From Lachnospiraceae bacterium (lineage in GTDB: Bacteria > Bacillota > Clostridia > Lachnospirales > Lachnospiraceae): 6,768 bases of DNA. This document shows positions 1 to 6,578 of the stretch, piece by piece; the stretch's first letter is position 1; each line of letters starts with the position of its first letter. The stretch lies in assembly GCA_003484785.1 (NCBI GenBank), contig DNAD01000369.1:1-6768 (forward strand). The letters run 5' to 3'. The notes below the pieces were generated by a model. That model was not told where the DNA came from. It worked only from the letters and a program-made list of their open reading frames with translations, and did no database searches. The translations under genes were made by a program, and so were the position numbers.

Positions 1-20
1 GTTACCGGCATTTTATTTTC

Positions 21-27
21 GGAGAGG
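21..27 (+). promoter_or_regulatory. Ribosome binding site of the double hybrid kinase gene
   Basis: GGAGAGG lies 5 bases before the ATG at 33. It fixes the start at that codon rather than at the in-frame ATGs for residues 12 and 21, which have no comparable site. Only 20 bases lie upstream of it in the window, so the operon promoter cannot be judged. Confidence 0.75.
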
Positions 28-32
28 CGACA

Positions 33-3000
33 ATGCAGAGAAACAGAGTTATCAGCAACGATATCATGAACACGATACCCTCAAGGGAGGGGATGTCCGC
101 GGCAGAGTGGCTTGCGGAGCAGATGCCCGGGGGGTTCTTTATCTACCGTGCCGATGACAGCATGGAGCTGCTTTATGTAAACCAATCTACCTGCGAGATC
201 TACGGGTGCGATACGGTTGAGGAGTTCCGTAAGCTTACCGGAAACACCTTTAAGGGTATGGTGCATCCCGAGGATTATAATACGATCCAGGATTCCATAA
301 CGGAGCAGATAGCCCGCCCCAGCAACAGCCGCAGCATAGATTACGTGGTCTACCGCATCATCAGAAAGGACGGGACTGTCCGCTGGGTGGATGACTACGG
401 GCATTTTGCGACCCTTCCGGGCTATGGAGAGGTTTATTACGTTTTTATCGAGGATGTTACCGAGAACAGGCTGATAGCCGAGGAAAAGGAAAGGGCAAGA
501 AACCTTGCCTCGGCCCTTAAGCAGGCGGAGCAGGCAAATACCGCAAAGAGCGCCTTCCTTTCAAACATGAGCCATGAGATCCGTACCCCCATCACCGCCA
601 TACTCGGCATGAACGAGATGATACAGCGGGAGACGGATAATTCGGTGATCCTTGAATATTCCGAGAACATACGAAAGGCCGGAGAGAGCCTTCTTGGCAT
701 AATAAGCGACATCCTTGATTTTTCCAAGATCGAGACCGGAAAGCTTACCCTTGACAATGAGGAGTATTCCCTTAAGTCAGTGGTGATCGATCTGTACAAT
801 CTGGTGCAGTTTCGGGCAGAGGCCAAGGGGCTGGAGCTGTTGTTTTGCGTTGATCCCGCTCTTCCCTCGGTTTTGCTCGGAGATGAGATCCGTGTCAAGC
901 AGATAATTACGAACCTGCTCACCAATGCTGTAAAATACACTGAATCCGGCCGGGTGGAGCTTAAGATAAAGCTTGAGGAAAAGCTGTCCGACTCCGTCCG
1001 CTTTACGGTCTGCGTGACCGATACTGGCATAGGCATCCGCGCTGAGGATATGGACCGCCTTTTTGAGCCCTTTGACCGCCTTGACCTGAAAAAGACCAGA
1101 AGCATAGAGGGAACGGGGCTGGGGCTTGCAATAACAAGGCAGCTTCTGTCCATTATGGACAGCGAGCTTAAGGTGGAAAGCCGTTATGAGGAGGGCTCAA
1201 GCTTTTCCTTCACACTGACCCAGAAGGTTACCGACTGGCAGAGTGTCGGAGAATTCAAGCCTGACCAGAGCGCCGGGGATAACATGGCAGCAGGCAGAAA
1301 GCACGCCTTCTTTACCGCTCCCGGAATGAAGCTTCTGATAGTGGACGATACTCCCATGAACCTCCAGGTCATCGCAGGGCTTCTGAAACGGACGAAAGTA
1401 CATATCGATGTGGCGACCAGCGGTGCGGAATGTATCGAAAAGTTCGGTAAAGAGCATTATGATCTGGTCTTTCTGGACTACAGGATGCCGCAGATGAACG
1501 GGATCGAGACTCTTATAGCTCTGCGGGAGAGGTATCCGGAGACCTTTGAGAAAACTCCGGTCATATCCCTTACGGCCAGCGCCGTGTCGGGCGATAAGGA
1601 GAGGATGATAAAAGCAGGCTTTGATGACTATCTTTCAAAGCCTGTCAACGTGGATGAGATGGAGCGGATGATGATCAAATATCTTCCCATCGATTCCGTT
1701 ATAATGAATACGGGAGAGGAAGAGCCCGAGGATGAGGATGACGAGCTGTCAAAGCTTCCGGGTATCATCTTTGATTATCCCCAGCTTACGCCCCAGGCCG
1801 GGATCGATTACTGCGGAAGCGCGGAGGATTATCTGTTTGCGCTGGAAACCTTTGTGGTATCAATAGACACAAAAGCGGAGCAGATCGAGACAGATCTTGA
1901 GAGGGAGGATTACGAAGCTCTTGCCCTTGCGGTCCATTCCTTAAAGAGCACAGCGGGAGCGATAGGCGCGGTGGAGCTTTCCGGGAAGGCCAAAGCCCTT
2001 GAGCTGTCGGCAAAAGCCCGGGAAGAAGAGGTTCTTAAACGGGATACTCCCCTTATGCTCAAGGATTACCGGGCCCTTAAGAATATCCTTAATAATATAC
2101 TCAGGCATTCCGAGATCATGGATGAATCCGCCCACGTATCCCTTGCGGTGGTGGAGGAGGAGCGCAGCTACATGCTTTCAAGGGCCCTAGAGGAGGCAGA
2201 GCGGGCGAACCTTGCAAAGACTGCCTTCCTGTCGAACATGAGCCATGAGATCAGAACCCCGATGAATGATATCATCGGCCTTTATAACATAGCCCTCAGA
2301 AATCCCGATCTGGACCGGGATACCAGGGAGATCATCTCCCGGATCGGCGTCTGCGCAAAGCATATGGTAAGCCTTATTAATGATATATTGGATATCAGTT
2401 TACTGGAGCTGGGTAACGTAAGGCTTAGAAACGAGGAATTCTCCTTCGGAAATATGCTGGAGCAGATAAATACCCTTACCGAGGCACAGTGTGAAGACAA
2501 GGGTATAAGCTTTGACTGCAGCGTGACCGGAAGCATGGACGATCACTATATCGGGGATGATATGAAGCTTAAGCAGGTGATCTTAAACATTCTCGGCAAT
2601 GCCGTAAAATTTACCGGTCCTTCGGGGAAGGTAACGATGACGGTCAACGAGGACGAGCGGATCGATAAGAAGGCCATGGTAAGGTTTGTGATACAGGATA
2701 CGGGCGAGGGTATAAGCCCCGACTATCTTCCAAGGCTCTTTGAGCCCTTTGCGAGAGAGGAGGAGGGAGGTTCCTTCTCGGATACGGGCCTGGGGCTTGC
2801 CATCACAAAGAATATCGTGGATATGATGGGCGGAAGGATAGAGGTGACCTCCAAAAAAGGAGAGGGATCTGTCTTTACCGTGATCATTCCCCTTCAGGTC
2901 ATCGAAGGAAGGCAGGGGGATATCTATTCCTTTGATCCTGAGAGCTTAAGAGCACTGATCGTTGACGATGATATCACCGCATGCGAGCATGCGCGGATGG

Positions 3001-3740
3001 TGCTGAGCCGTATAGGAATCGAGTCGGAGTACGTCTTAAACGGGAAAGAGGCGCTGTCCATGTTTAAGAGGCTTTCCCACCCCACAGCACCCTTCAACCT
3101 TATGCTGGTAGACTGGAAGATGCCCGGAATGGACGGTATCGAGCTTACAAGACTGATACGTAAGGAAACTGAGGGGCAGGATGTGACCATCGTTCTGACC
3201 ACCTACAACTGGTATGAGATAATGGAGGAGGCGCTTAATGCCGGGGTGGATGCATTTCTTGCCAAGCCCATGTTTGCTTCCGGTATACGGGAGGAGCTTG
3301 GAAAGATCTTCGCGGAAAAAAGGAAAAACAGACGCCGGGCAGAGCAAAGGACAAGCCTTGAGGGCCGAAGGGTGATCCTTGCCGAGGATATGGAACTAAA
3401 CGGCGAGATCATGAAAAGGCTTCTGGAGCAGAACGGTATCGTAACGGACTATGCGGCAAACGGAAAGGAGGCTGTGGAGCTGTTCCAAAAGAGTGATGTG
3501 GGAAGCTATGATGCCATACTGATGGATATCAGGATGCCGAAGGTTGACGGGCTTGAGGCGACAGGGATCATAAGGGGGCTTGAGCGGGAGGACGCGGGCA
3601 CTGTACCGGTCATAGCCCTTACCGCCAATGCTTTTGACGAGGATATACGGGCTTCGTTAAATGCCGGGATGAACGCCCATCTTTCCAAGCCCATAGATCC
3701 CGGAGAGCTGTTTTCCGTAATGAAGAGCCTGATGGTCTGA
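33..3740 (+). CDS. Double hybrid sensor histidine kinase, PAS-HisKA-HATPase-REC-Hpt-HisKA-HATPase-REC-REC
   Basis: This 1235-residue protein would autophosphorylate on histidine and pass phosphate through internal receiver and Hpt domains. Visible in order: a PAS domain with PAC-like end (about 24-146; RKDGTVRW); a signalling helix (147-178); HisKA with H181 in SNMSHEIRTP; HATPase with N-box 294-302, DTGIG 330-334, RLFEPF 342-347 and GTGLGL 360-365; REC1 (432-552; D438/D439, acceptor D482, T514, K536); an acidic linker (562-571); Hpt (575-686; H635 in HSLKS); a second helix and HisKA (H738); a second HATPase (N-box 852-861, DTGEG 889-893, TGLGL 918-922); REC2 (D978/D979, acceptor D1027, T1056, K1078); REC3 (E1118/D1119, acceptor D1165, T1197, K1219). 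No signal peptide or membrane segment is visible, so it is probably cytoplasmic and its PAS ligand is unknown. Most hybrid kinases carry one kinase core; this looks like two common clostridial types fused after the Hpt. It is first in a three-gene operon. Confidence 0.93.
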   Translation: MQRNRVISNDIMNTIPSREGMSAAEWLAEQMPGGFFIYRADDSMELLYVNQSTCEIYGCDTVEEFRKLTGNTFKGMVHPEDYNTIQDSITEQIARPSNSRSIDYVVYRIIRKDGTVRWVDDYGHFATLPGYGEVYYVFIEDVTENRLIAEEKERARNLASALKQAEQANTAKSAFLSNMSHEIRTPITAILGMNEMIQRETDNSVILEYSENIRKAGESLLGIISDILDFSKIETGKLTLDNEEYSLKSVVIDLYNLVQFRAEAKGLELLFCVDPALPSVLLGDEIRVKQIITNLLTNAVKYTESGRVELKIKLEEKLSDSVRFTVCVTDTGIGIRAEDMDRLFEPFDRLDLKKTRSIEGTGLGLAITRQLLSIMDSELKVESRYEEGSSFSFTLTQKVTDWQSVGEFKPDQSAGDNMAAGRKHAFFTAPGMKLLIVDDTPMNLQVIAGLLKRTKVHIDVATSGAECIEKFGKEHYDLVFLDYRMPQMNGIETLIALRERYPETFEKTPVISLTASAVSGDKERMIKAGFDDYLSKPVNVDEMERMMIKYLPIDSVIMNTGEEEPEDEDDELSKLPGIIFDYPQLTPQAGIDYCGSAEDYLFALETFVVSIDTKAEQIETDLEREDYEALALAVHSLKSTAGAIGAVELSGKAKALELSAKAREEEVLKRDTPLMLKDYRALKNILNNILRHSEIMDESAHVSLAVVEEERSYMLSRALEEAERANLAKTAFLSNMSHEIRTPMNDIIGLYNIALRNPDLDRDTREIISRIGVCAKHMVSLINDILDISLLELGNVRLRNEEFSFGNMLEQINTLTEAQCEDKGISFDCSVTGSMDDHYIGDDMKLKQVILNILGNAVKFTGPSGKVTMTVNEDERIDKKAMVRFVIQDTGEGISPDYLPRLFEPFAREEEGGSFSDTGLGLAITKNIVDMMGGRIEVTSKKGEGSVFTVIIPLQVIEGRQGDIYSFDPESLRALIVDDDITACEHARMVLSRIGIESEYVLNGKEALSMFKRLSHPTAPFNLMLVDWKMPGMDGIELTRLIRKETEGQDVTIVLTTYNWYEIMEEALNAGVDAFLAKPMFASGIREELGKIFAEKRKNRRRAEQRTSLEGRRVILAEDMELNGEIMKRLLEQNGIVTDYAANGKEAVELFQKSDVGSYDAILMDIRMPKVDGLEATGIIRGLEREDAGTVPVIALTANAFDEDIRASLNAGMNAHLSKPIDPGELFSVMKSLMV

Positions 3741-3773
3741 GGCTGCCGGTAAATGACAACAATTTTAGGAAAT

Positions 3774-3778
3774 GAGGT
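3774..3778 (+). promoter_or_regulatory. Ribosome binding site of the single-domain receiver gene
   Basis: GAGGT sits 9 bases before the ATG at 3788, within the 47-bp gap after the kinase stop codon. No terminator-like hairpin or convincing promoter is visible in that gap, which supports co-transcription. Confidence 0.6.
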
Positions 3779-3787
3779 AAGTAAGTT

Positions 3788-4153
3788 ATGAGCAGTGTTT
3801 TGATAATCGATGATGATACTGATATGCTGGCGATGACAGCAAGATGGCTGCAGAAATCGGGCTATGAGGTAAGCACGGCCGACTCGGGGAAGGAGGCTCT
3901 GTCTGTTCTTTCCGGATCAAAGGCGGATCTTATCCTTCTGGATCACCGTATGCCTGAAATGGACGGGCCGGCGGTCCTTAAGGCGATACGCTCGGATGAA
4001 ACACTAAGGGATATTCCGGTCCTCTACAGGACGGGAGCCGAGGATATTGATGAGTCACAGGACGCAGATCAGCCAAAGCCCGACGGGATAGTGCCGAAAT
4101 CCGGGGGGAGACCTGCGCTTGTGAAGGCGGTCGGAGAGATCCTTGCGGACTAA
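3788..4153 (+). CDS. Single-domain response regulator (stand-alone REC)
   Basis: This 121-residue protein consists of one receiver domain and nothing else. Acidic pocket D8-D10, acceptor D52 in LLDHRMPEMDG, T82 and K104 are all present, so phosphorylation should be possible. Two details are unusual. The conserved lysine is followed by serine (VPKSGG) instead of the common proline. The segment between T82 and K104 is rich in Asp, Glu and Gln where helix 4 and strand 5 normally form the output face. With no output domain, it most likely works as a Spo0F- or CheY-like phosphate shuttle, an adaptor or a phosphate sink. It lies between the double kinase, 47 bp upstream, and the REC-HD-GYP-Hpt gene, 50 bp downstream. 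A relay role between Hpt domains is inferred from that position. Confidence 0.9.
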   Translation: MSSVLIIDDDTDMLAMTARWLQKSGYEVSTADSGKEALSVLSGSKADLILLDHRMPEMDGPAVLKAIRSDETLRDIPVLYRTGAEDIDESQDADQPKPDGIVPKSGGRPALVKAVGEILAD

Positions 4154-4186
4154 AAAACTATGGCGTTTGAGTTGACGCAGAGCAAA

Positions 4187-4193
4187 AAGGAGA
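4187..4193 (+). promoter_or_regulatory. Ribosome binding site of the HD-GYP gene
   Basis: AAGGAGA lies 10 bases before the ATG at 4204. The start is also supported because the receiver fold begins at once (MSWVVVVDDD). Confidence 0.65.
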
Positions 4194-4203
4194 AAATTCT
4201 GAT

Positions 4204-5625
4204 ATGAGCTGGGTTGTTGTTGTGGACGATGATCAGGAGAACCGCGCCCGCGTGAGTTCGATACTTGGAAAGGAAGGCCTGAAGGTGACAGGGCTTGGCG
4301 GAGGGGAGGAGCTTCTCAACTATATTGAGGGGATGATCCCTCTGCCTGATCTGATCCTTCTGGATCTGATCATGCCGGAGTTAAACGGGTTTGATACCTT
4401 AAAGCTTCTGCGTAAGAAGACAGGGGCGGAAAATGAGATCCCGGTCATCTTTCTTACGGGAGACGAGGAGCTTACAACGGAAACAAAAGGATTGGAGCTG
4501 GGGGCGGTCGACTTTATAAGAAAGCCCTTTCTGCCCGAGATCCTCACACTGCGCGTAATGCGGATGATAGAGCTTATCAACCTGCGTAAGGATCTTGCAA
4601 GAGAGGTGGAAAAGAAGACCAGGGAAAACAACCGGATCACCATCCATGTTGTCCAGACCCTTGCGGAGGCCATAGATGCCAAGGATACCTATACCAACGG
4701 TCATTCGGGCCGTGTGGCGGCCTATTCCCGGGAGATGGCAAAAAGGATGGGGTATGATGAGAATGGTCAGGATGAGATCTATATGATGGGGCTTTTGCAT
4801 GATGTGGGAAAGATCGGGGTTCCGGACTGGATCATAAACAAGGCCGACAGGCTCACCGATGAGGAATTCGCTGAGATCAAAAAGCACCCCGTCGTAGGAA
4901 ACAGGATCCTTAAAAACATAAAGGAAATGCCCAGGCTTGCCTACGGAGCCAGGTGGCATCACGAACGAATCGACGGCAGGGGCTATCCTGACGGCCTGAA
5001 GGGGGCAGAGATCCCCGAAGAGGCAAGGATCATAGCCGTGGCCGATGCCTATGATGCCATGACCAGCAACCGCAGCTACCGTAAGGTCATGACGCAGGAG
5101 ACGGTCAGGGGTGAGCTGGTAAAGGGCAGGGGCGCCCAGTTTGATGAGCATATCGCCGATGTAATGATCGCAATGATAGACGAAGACACCGGCTATACCA
5201 TGCGTGAAGGCGAGGCGGAGGAGAGCGGGATCAGGGAACGCTCCTCCGAGGAGACGATAAAGCATATGGATGCAAGTGCGGCTCTTCCCGAAAAGCTCAC
5301 AAAGCTTTCGCAGCTGGATACAAACCTTGGGATGCTTCTGTGCGGAGATGCGGAGGATTATCTGGATGCGCTTTCTGTTTTCTCCGAGTCCATCCCCTCC
5401 AAGGCGGATAAGATAGAAACTGCCTTTTCCGAGGGAGATATAGAGGGCTATACGATCCTTGTCCACTCACTGAAGAGCTCTGCCAGGACCATCGGCGCCA
5501 CAGAGCTTTCAGACCTGGCAAGAAAGCTGGAAATTGCCGGAAGGGACGGGGATGTGGATACGATACGAAAGGAAACTCCCGGGCTGCTTTCGGATTACAG
5601 GGCCTTTCGTGACCTGCTCTCGTAG
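4204..5625 (+). CDS. Response regulator with HD-GYP phosphodiesterase and C-terminal Hpt domain (REC-HD-GYP-Hpt)
   Basis: This 473-residue protein is predicted to hydrolyse cyclic di-GMP under phosphorylation control. An N-terminal receiver (about 3-123) has D8-D10, acceptor D54 in ILLDLIMPELNG, T85 and K107. A helical linker (about 124-148) leads into an HD-GYP domain (about 149-330) with H167 in NGHSGR, H199-D200 and K203 of the HD motif, H228 in KKHP, H252-H253, GYP at 260-262, and D281/D284 in VADAYDAM. All the metal and catalytic signature residues I know for the family are present. Y163 occupies the place where the tri-iron subgroup has Glu, so a two-metal centre is more likely; that is inference. 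After a charged linker (about 335-360) an Hpt domain (361-472) carries H421 in HSLKSS. REC-HD-GYP proteins are common, but an Hpt at the C-terminus is not usual. The Hpt aligns without gaps to the one in the upstream kinase. It is the last gene of the operon and has no membrane segments. Confidence 0.93.
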   Translation: MSWVVVVDDDQENRARVSSILGKEGLKVTGLGGGEELLNYIEGMIPLPDLILLDLIMPELNGFDTLKLLRKKTGAENEIPVIFLTGDEELTTETKGLELGAVDFIRKPFLPEILTLRVMRMIELINLRKDLAREVEKKTRENNRITIHVVQTLAEAIDAKDTYTNGHSGRVAAYSREMAKRMGYDENGQDEIYMMGLLHDVGKIGVPDWIINKADRLTDEEFAEIKKHPVVGNRILKNIKEMPRLAYGARWHHERIDGRGYPDGLKGAEIPEEARIIAVADAYDAMTSNRSYRKVMTQETVRGELVKGRGAQFDEHIADVMIAMIDEDTGYTMREGEAEESGIRERSSEETIKHMDASAALPEKLTKLSQLDTNLGMLLCGDAEDYLDALSVFSESIPSKADKIETAFSEGDIEGYTILVHSLKSSARTIGATELSDLARKLEIAGRDGDVDTIRKETPGLLSDYRAFRDLLS

Positions 5626-5627
5626 GC

Positions 5628-5641
5628 GCCCGTGTTCGGGC
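5628..5641. terminator. Short GC hairpin between convergent genes, possible weak bidirectional terminator
   Basis: GCCCG-TGTT-CGGGC forms a 5-bp all-GC stem with a 4-base loop in the 18-bp gap between the stop codons of the HD-GYP gene (plus) and the lipid kinase gene (minus). No T-run follows on either strand, so it does not meet the usual picture of an intrinsic terminator. Position is the main argument for a role. Confidence 0.3.
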
Positions 5642-5643
5642 AG

Positions 5644-6549
5644 CTAACTCTGAGCAGATACGTACATTTTTATCCTTTGCGGAAGAACTGAGATCTCACA
5701 GCGCTCGTGGATCCCGCCGTTTTCACCGTCAAGGGTCCAGGCCATGGGGGCTGATTCGATCAGGAAGCTTTTGGCTGAGCCCGAATATATGTATTCGTTA
5801 TCTCTGTTTTCGTTTAAAAGGCCTGATATAATTCCCGACAGATCCCTCGGATTTTCGGGCATCTTTACCAGTACATATTCAAGAAGGCCGTCCCGCAGAT
5901 CAATGATGATCCCGGAGCGGTTTCTGAGCCCGGCGGTATAAAAGGCGTTGGTAAAAAGCCCTACGGCGAAATCATCCTCAATAAGCTTTTCTCCGACATG
6001 GATGCGTGCGTGAAAGGGCTTGAGCTCAAGGAGCTTTCCGACCGCTTCTATAAGATAGGCGAGGTAGCCAAGGTTGTTTTTGGTCTGCTGGTTAGTGGAG
6101 TAGGAGATGTCAGTGAAGTTTCCGAAGGCGGCAACATAGCTGAAGTATTCGCCGTTAAAGCATCCGACATCCATTGCCCTGCAATCCCTTGCCGTGATGA
6201 CTTTAAGGGCATTTTCCCGGTTTATCCCCAGGTTTTTTGCATAGTCATTGGTAGACCCCATGGGAATATAGCCAAGGGGGATATCCTTTCCCGAACGTAT
6301 GAGAGCGTTTAATACATTATGAAGGGTTCCGTCACCCCCGAAGACGATGATCTCATCACAGCCCGGCTCTTCGCTGAAGGCTTTTTTAAACCTCTCCACA
6401 TCCTTTTTCCCGCTTGTCTGACACACAAGCAGGGCGCGCCCTCCGGAAGACAGTTTTTTTACCGCCTTTCCAAGCAGGACCAGCTTATCCGCTGTCCTTC
6501 CCGAAACCGGGTTGTATATTAACATGGTAGTAGTGTTCATGATCTTCAA
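5644..6549 (-). CDS. Diacylglycerol kinase family lipid kinase (DAGK catalytic, YegS/DgkB-like)
   Basis: This protein of 301 residues, a usual length for the family, is predicted to phosphorylate diacylglycerol or a related lipid with ATP at the inner membrane face. In Gram-positive bacteria DgkB does this to recycle diacylglycerol into phospholipid synthesis. Signatures are NPVSG (13-17), nucleotide-binding GGDGT (71-75), PMGSTND (96-102, a variant of PxGTxND), DGLLE (220-224) and the C-terminal LDGE (273-276) holding the presumed catalytic base. No transmembrane segment is apparent, as in other soluble family members. The substrate cannot be read from the sequence; YegS-like proteins may use other lipids, and related folds include sphingosine and NAD kinases. 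The open frame begins at TTG (6549-6547); ATG at 6540-6538 (residue 4) is an alternative and would give 298 residues. It lies 20 bp after a receiver gene on the same strand, probably co-transcribed, and converges on the HD-GYP gene. Confidence 0.9.
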   Translation of the reverse strand: MKIMNTTTMLIYNPVSGRTADKLVLLGKAVKKLSSGGRALLVCQTSGKKDVERFKKAFSEEPGCDEIIVFGGDGTLHNVLNALIRSGKDIPLGYIPMGSTNDYAKNLGINRENALKVITARDCRAMDVGCFNGEYFSYVAAFGNFTDISYSTNQQTKNNLGYLAYLIEAVGKLLELKPFHARIHVGEKLIEDDFAVGLFTNAFYTAGLRNRSGIIIDLRDGLLEYVLVKMPENPRDLSGIISGLLNENRDNEYIYSGSAKSFLIESAPMAWTLDGENGGIHERCEISVLPQRIKMYVSAQS

Positions 6550-6553
6550 CAGT

Positions 6554-6564
6554 TCCTTACCTTA
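6554..6564 (-). promoter_or_regulatory. Candidate ribosome binding site of the lipid kinase gene, start ambiguous
   Basis: On the minus strand this reads TAAGGTAAGGA, with two overlapping AAGG cores. The first core suits the TTG at 6549. The second lies 4 bases from TTG but 13 from the ATG at 6540, which is neither ideal nor impossible. The site supports translation starting in this area without deciding between the two codons. Confidence 0.45.
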
Positions 6565-6578
6565 TATCCCTATATCCC
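6563..6578. repeat. Tandem 8-bp direct repeat across the receiver gene stop codon
   Basis: TATATCCC occurs twice head to tail (6563-6570 and 6571-6578, plus strand). On the minus strand it spans the last codons and the TAG stop of the receiver gene and abuts the lipid kinase ribosome binding region. It may simply be a small slippage duplication; no function is evident. Confidence 0.5.

Noticed and set aside
437..1153. Open frame of 238 codons on the minus strand under the first kinase core
   Set aside because: It is serine/arginine-rich, as expected from the reverse complement of a coding frame, and it is fully covered by well-supported kinase motifs on the plus strand.
1710..1746. Acidic run in the kinase considered as low-complexity insertion or frameshift scar
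   Set aside because: The frame continues cleanly from REC1 into the Hpt, and an acidic linker at this place is typical of this clostridial kinase type.
4172..4204. TTGACG resembling a -35 box before the HD-GYP gene
   Set aside because: No good -10 hexamer follows at 16-18 bp, and any promoter here would start transcription at or inside the coding region. Co-transcription with the upstream genes is simpler.
4399..5466. Long open frame of 355 codons on the minus strand inside the HD-GYP gene
   Set aside because: It lies wholly antisense to a gene with complete REC, HD-GYP and Hpt motifs. Its translation shows no recognisable domain, and I see no convincing ribosome binding site.
5998..6312. 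Open frame of 104 codons on the plus strand opposite the lipid kinase
   Set aside because: It is antisense to the GGDGT- and PMGSTND-containing gene, has no family signature and no clear ribosome binding site.
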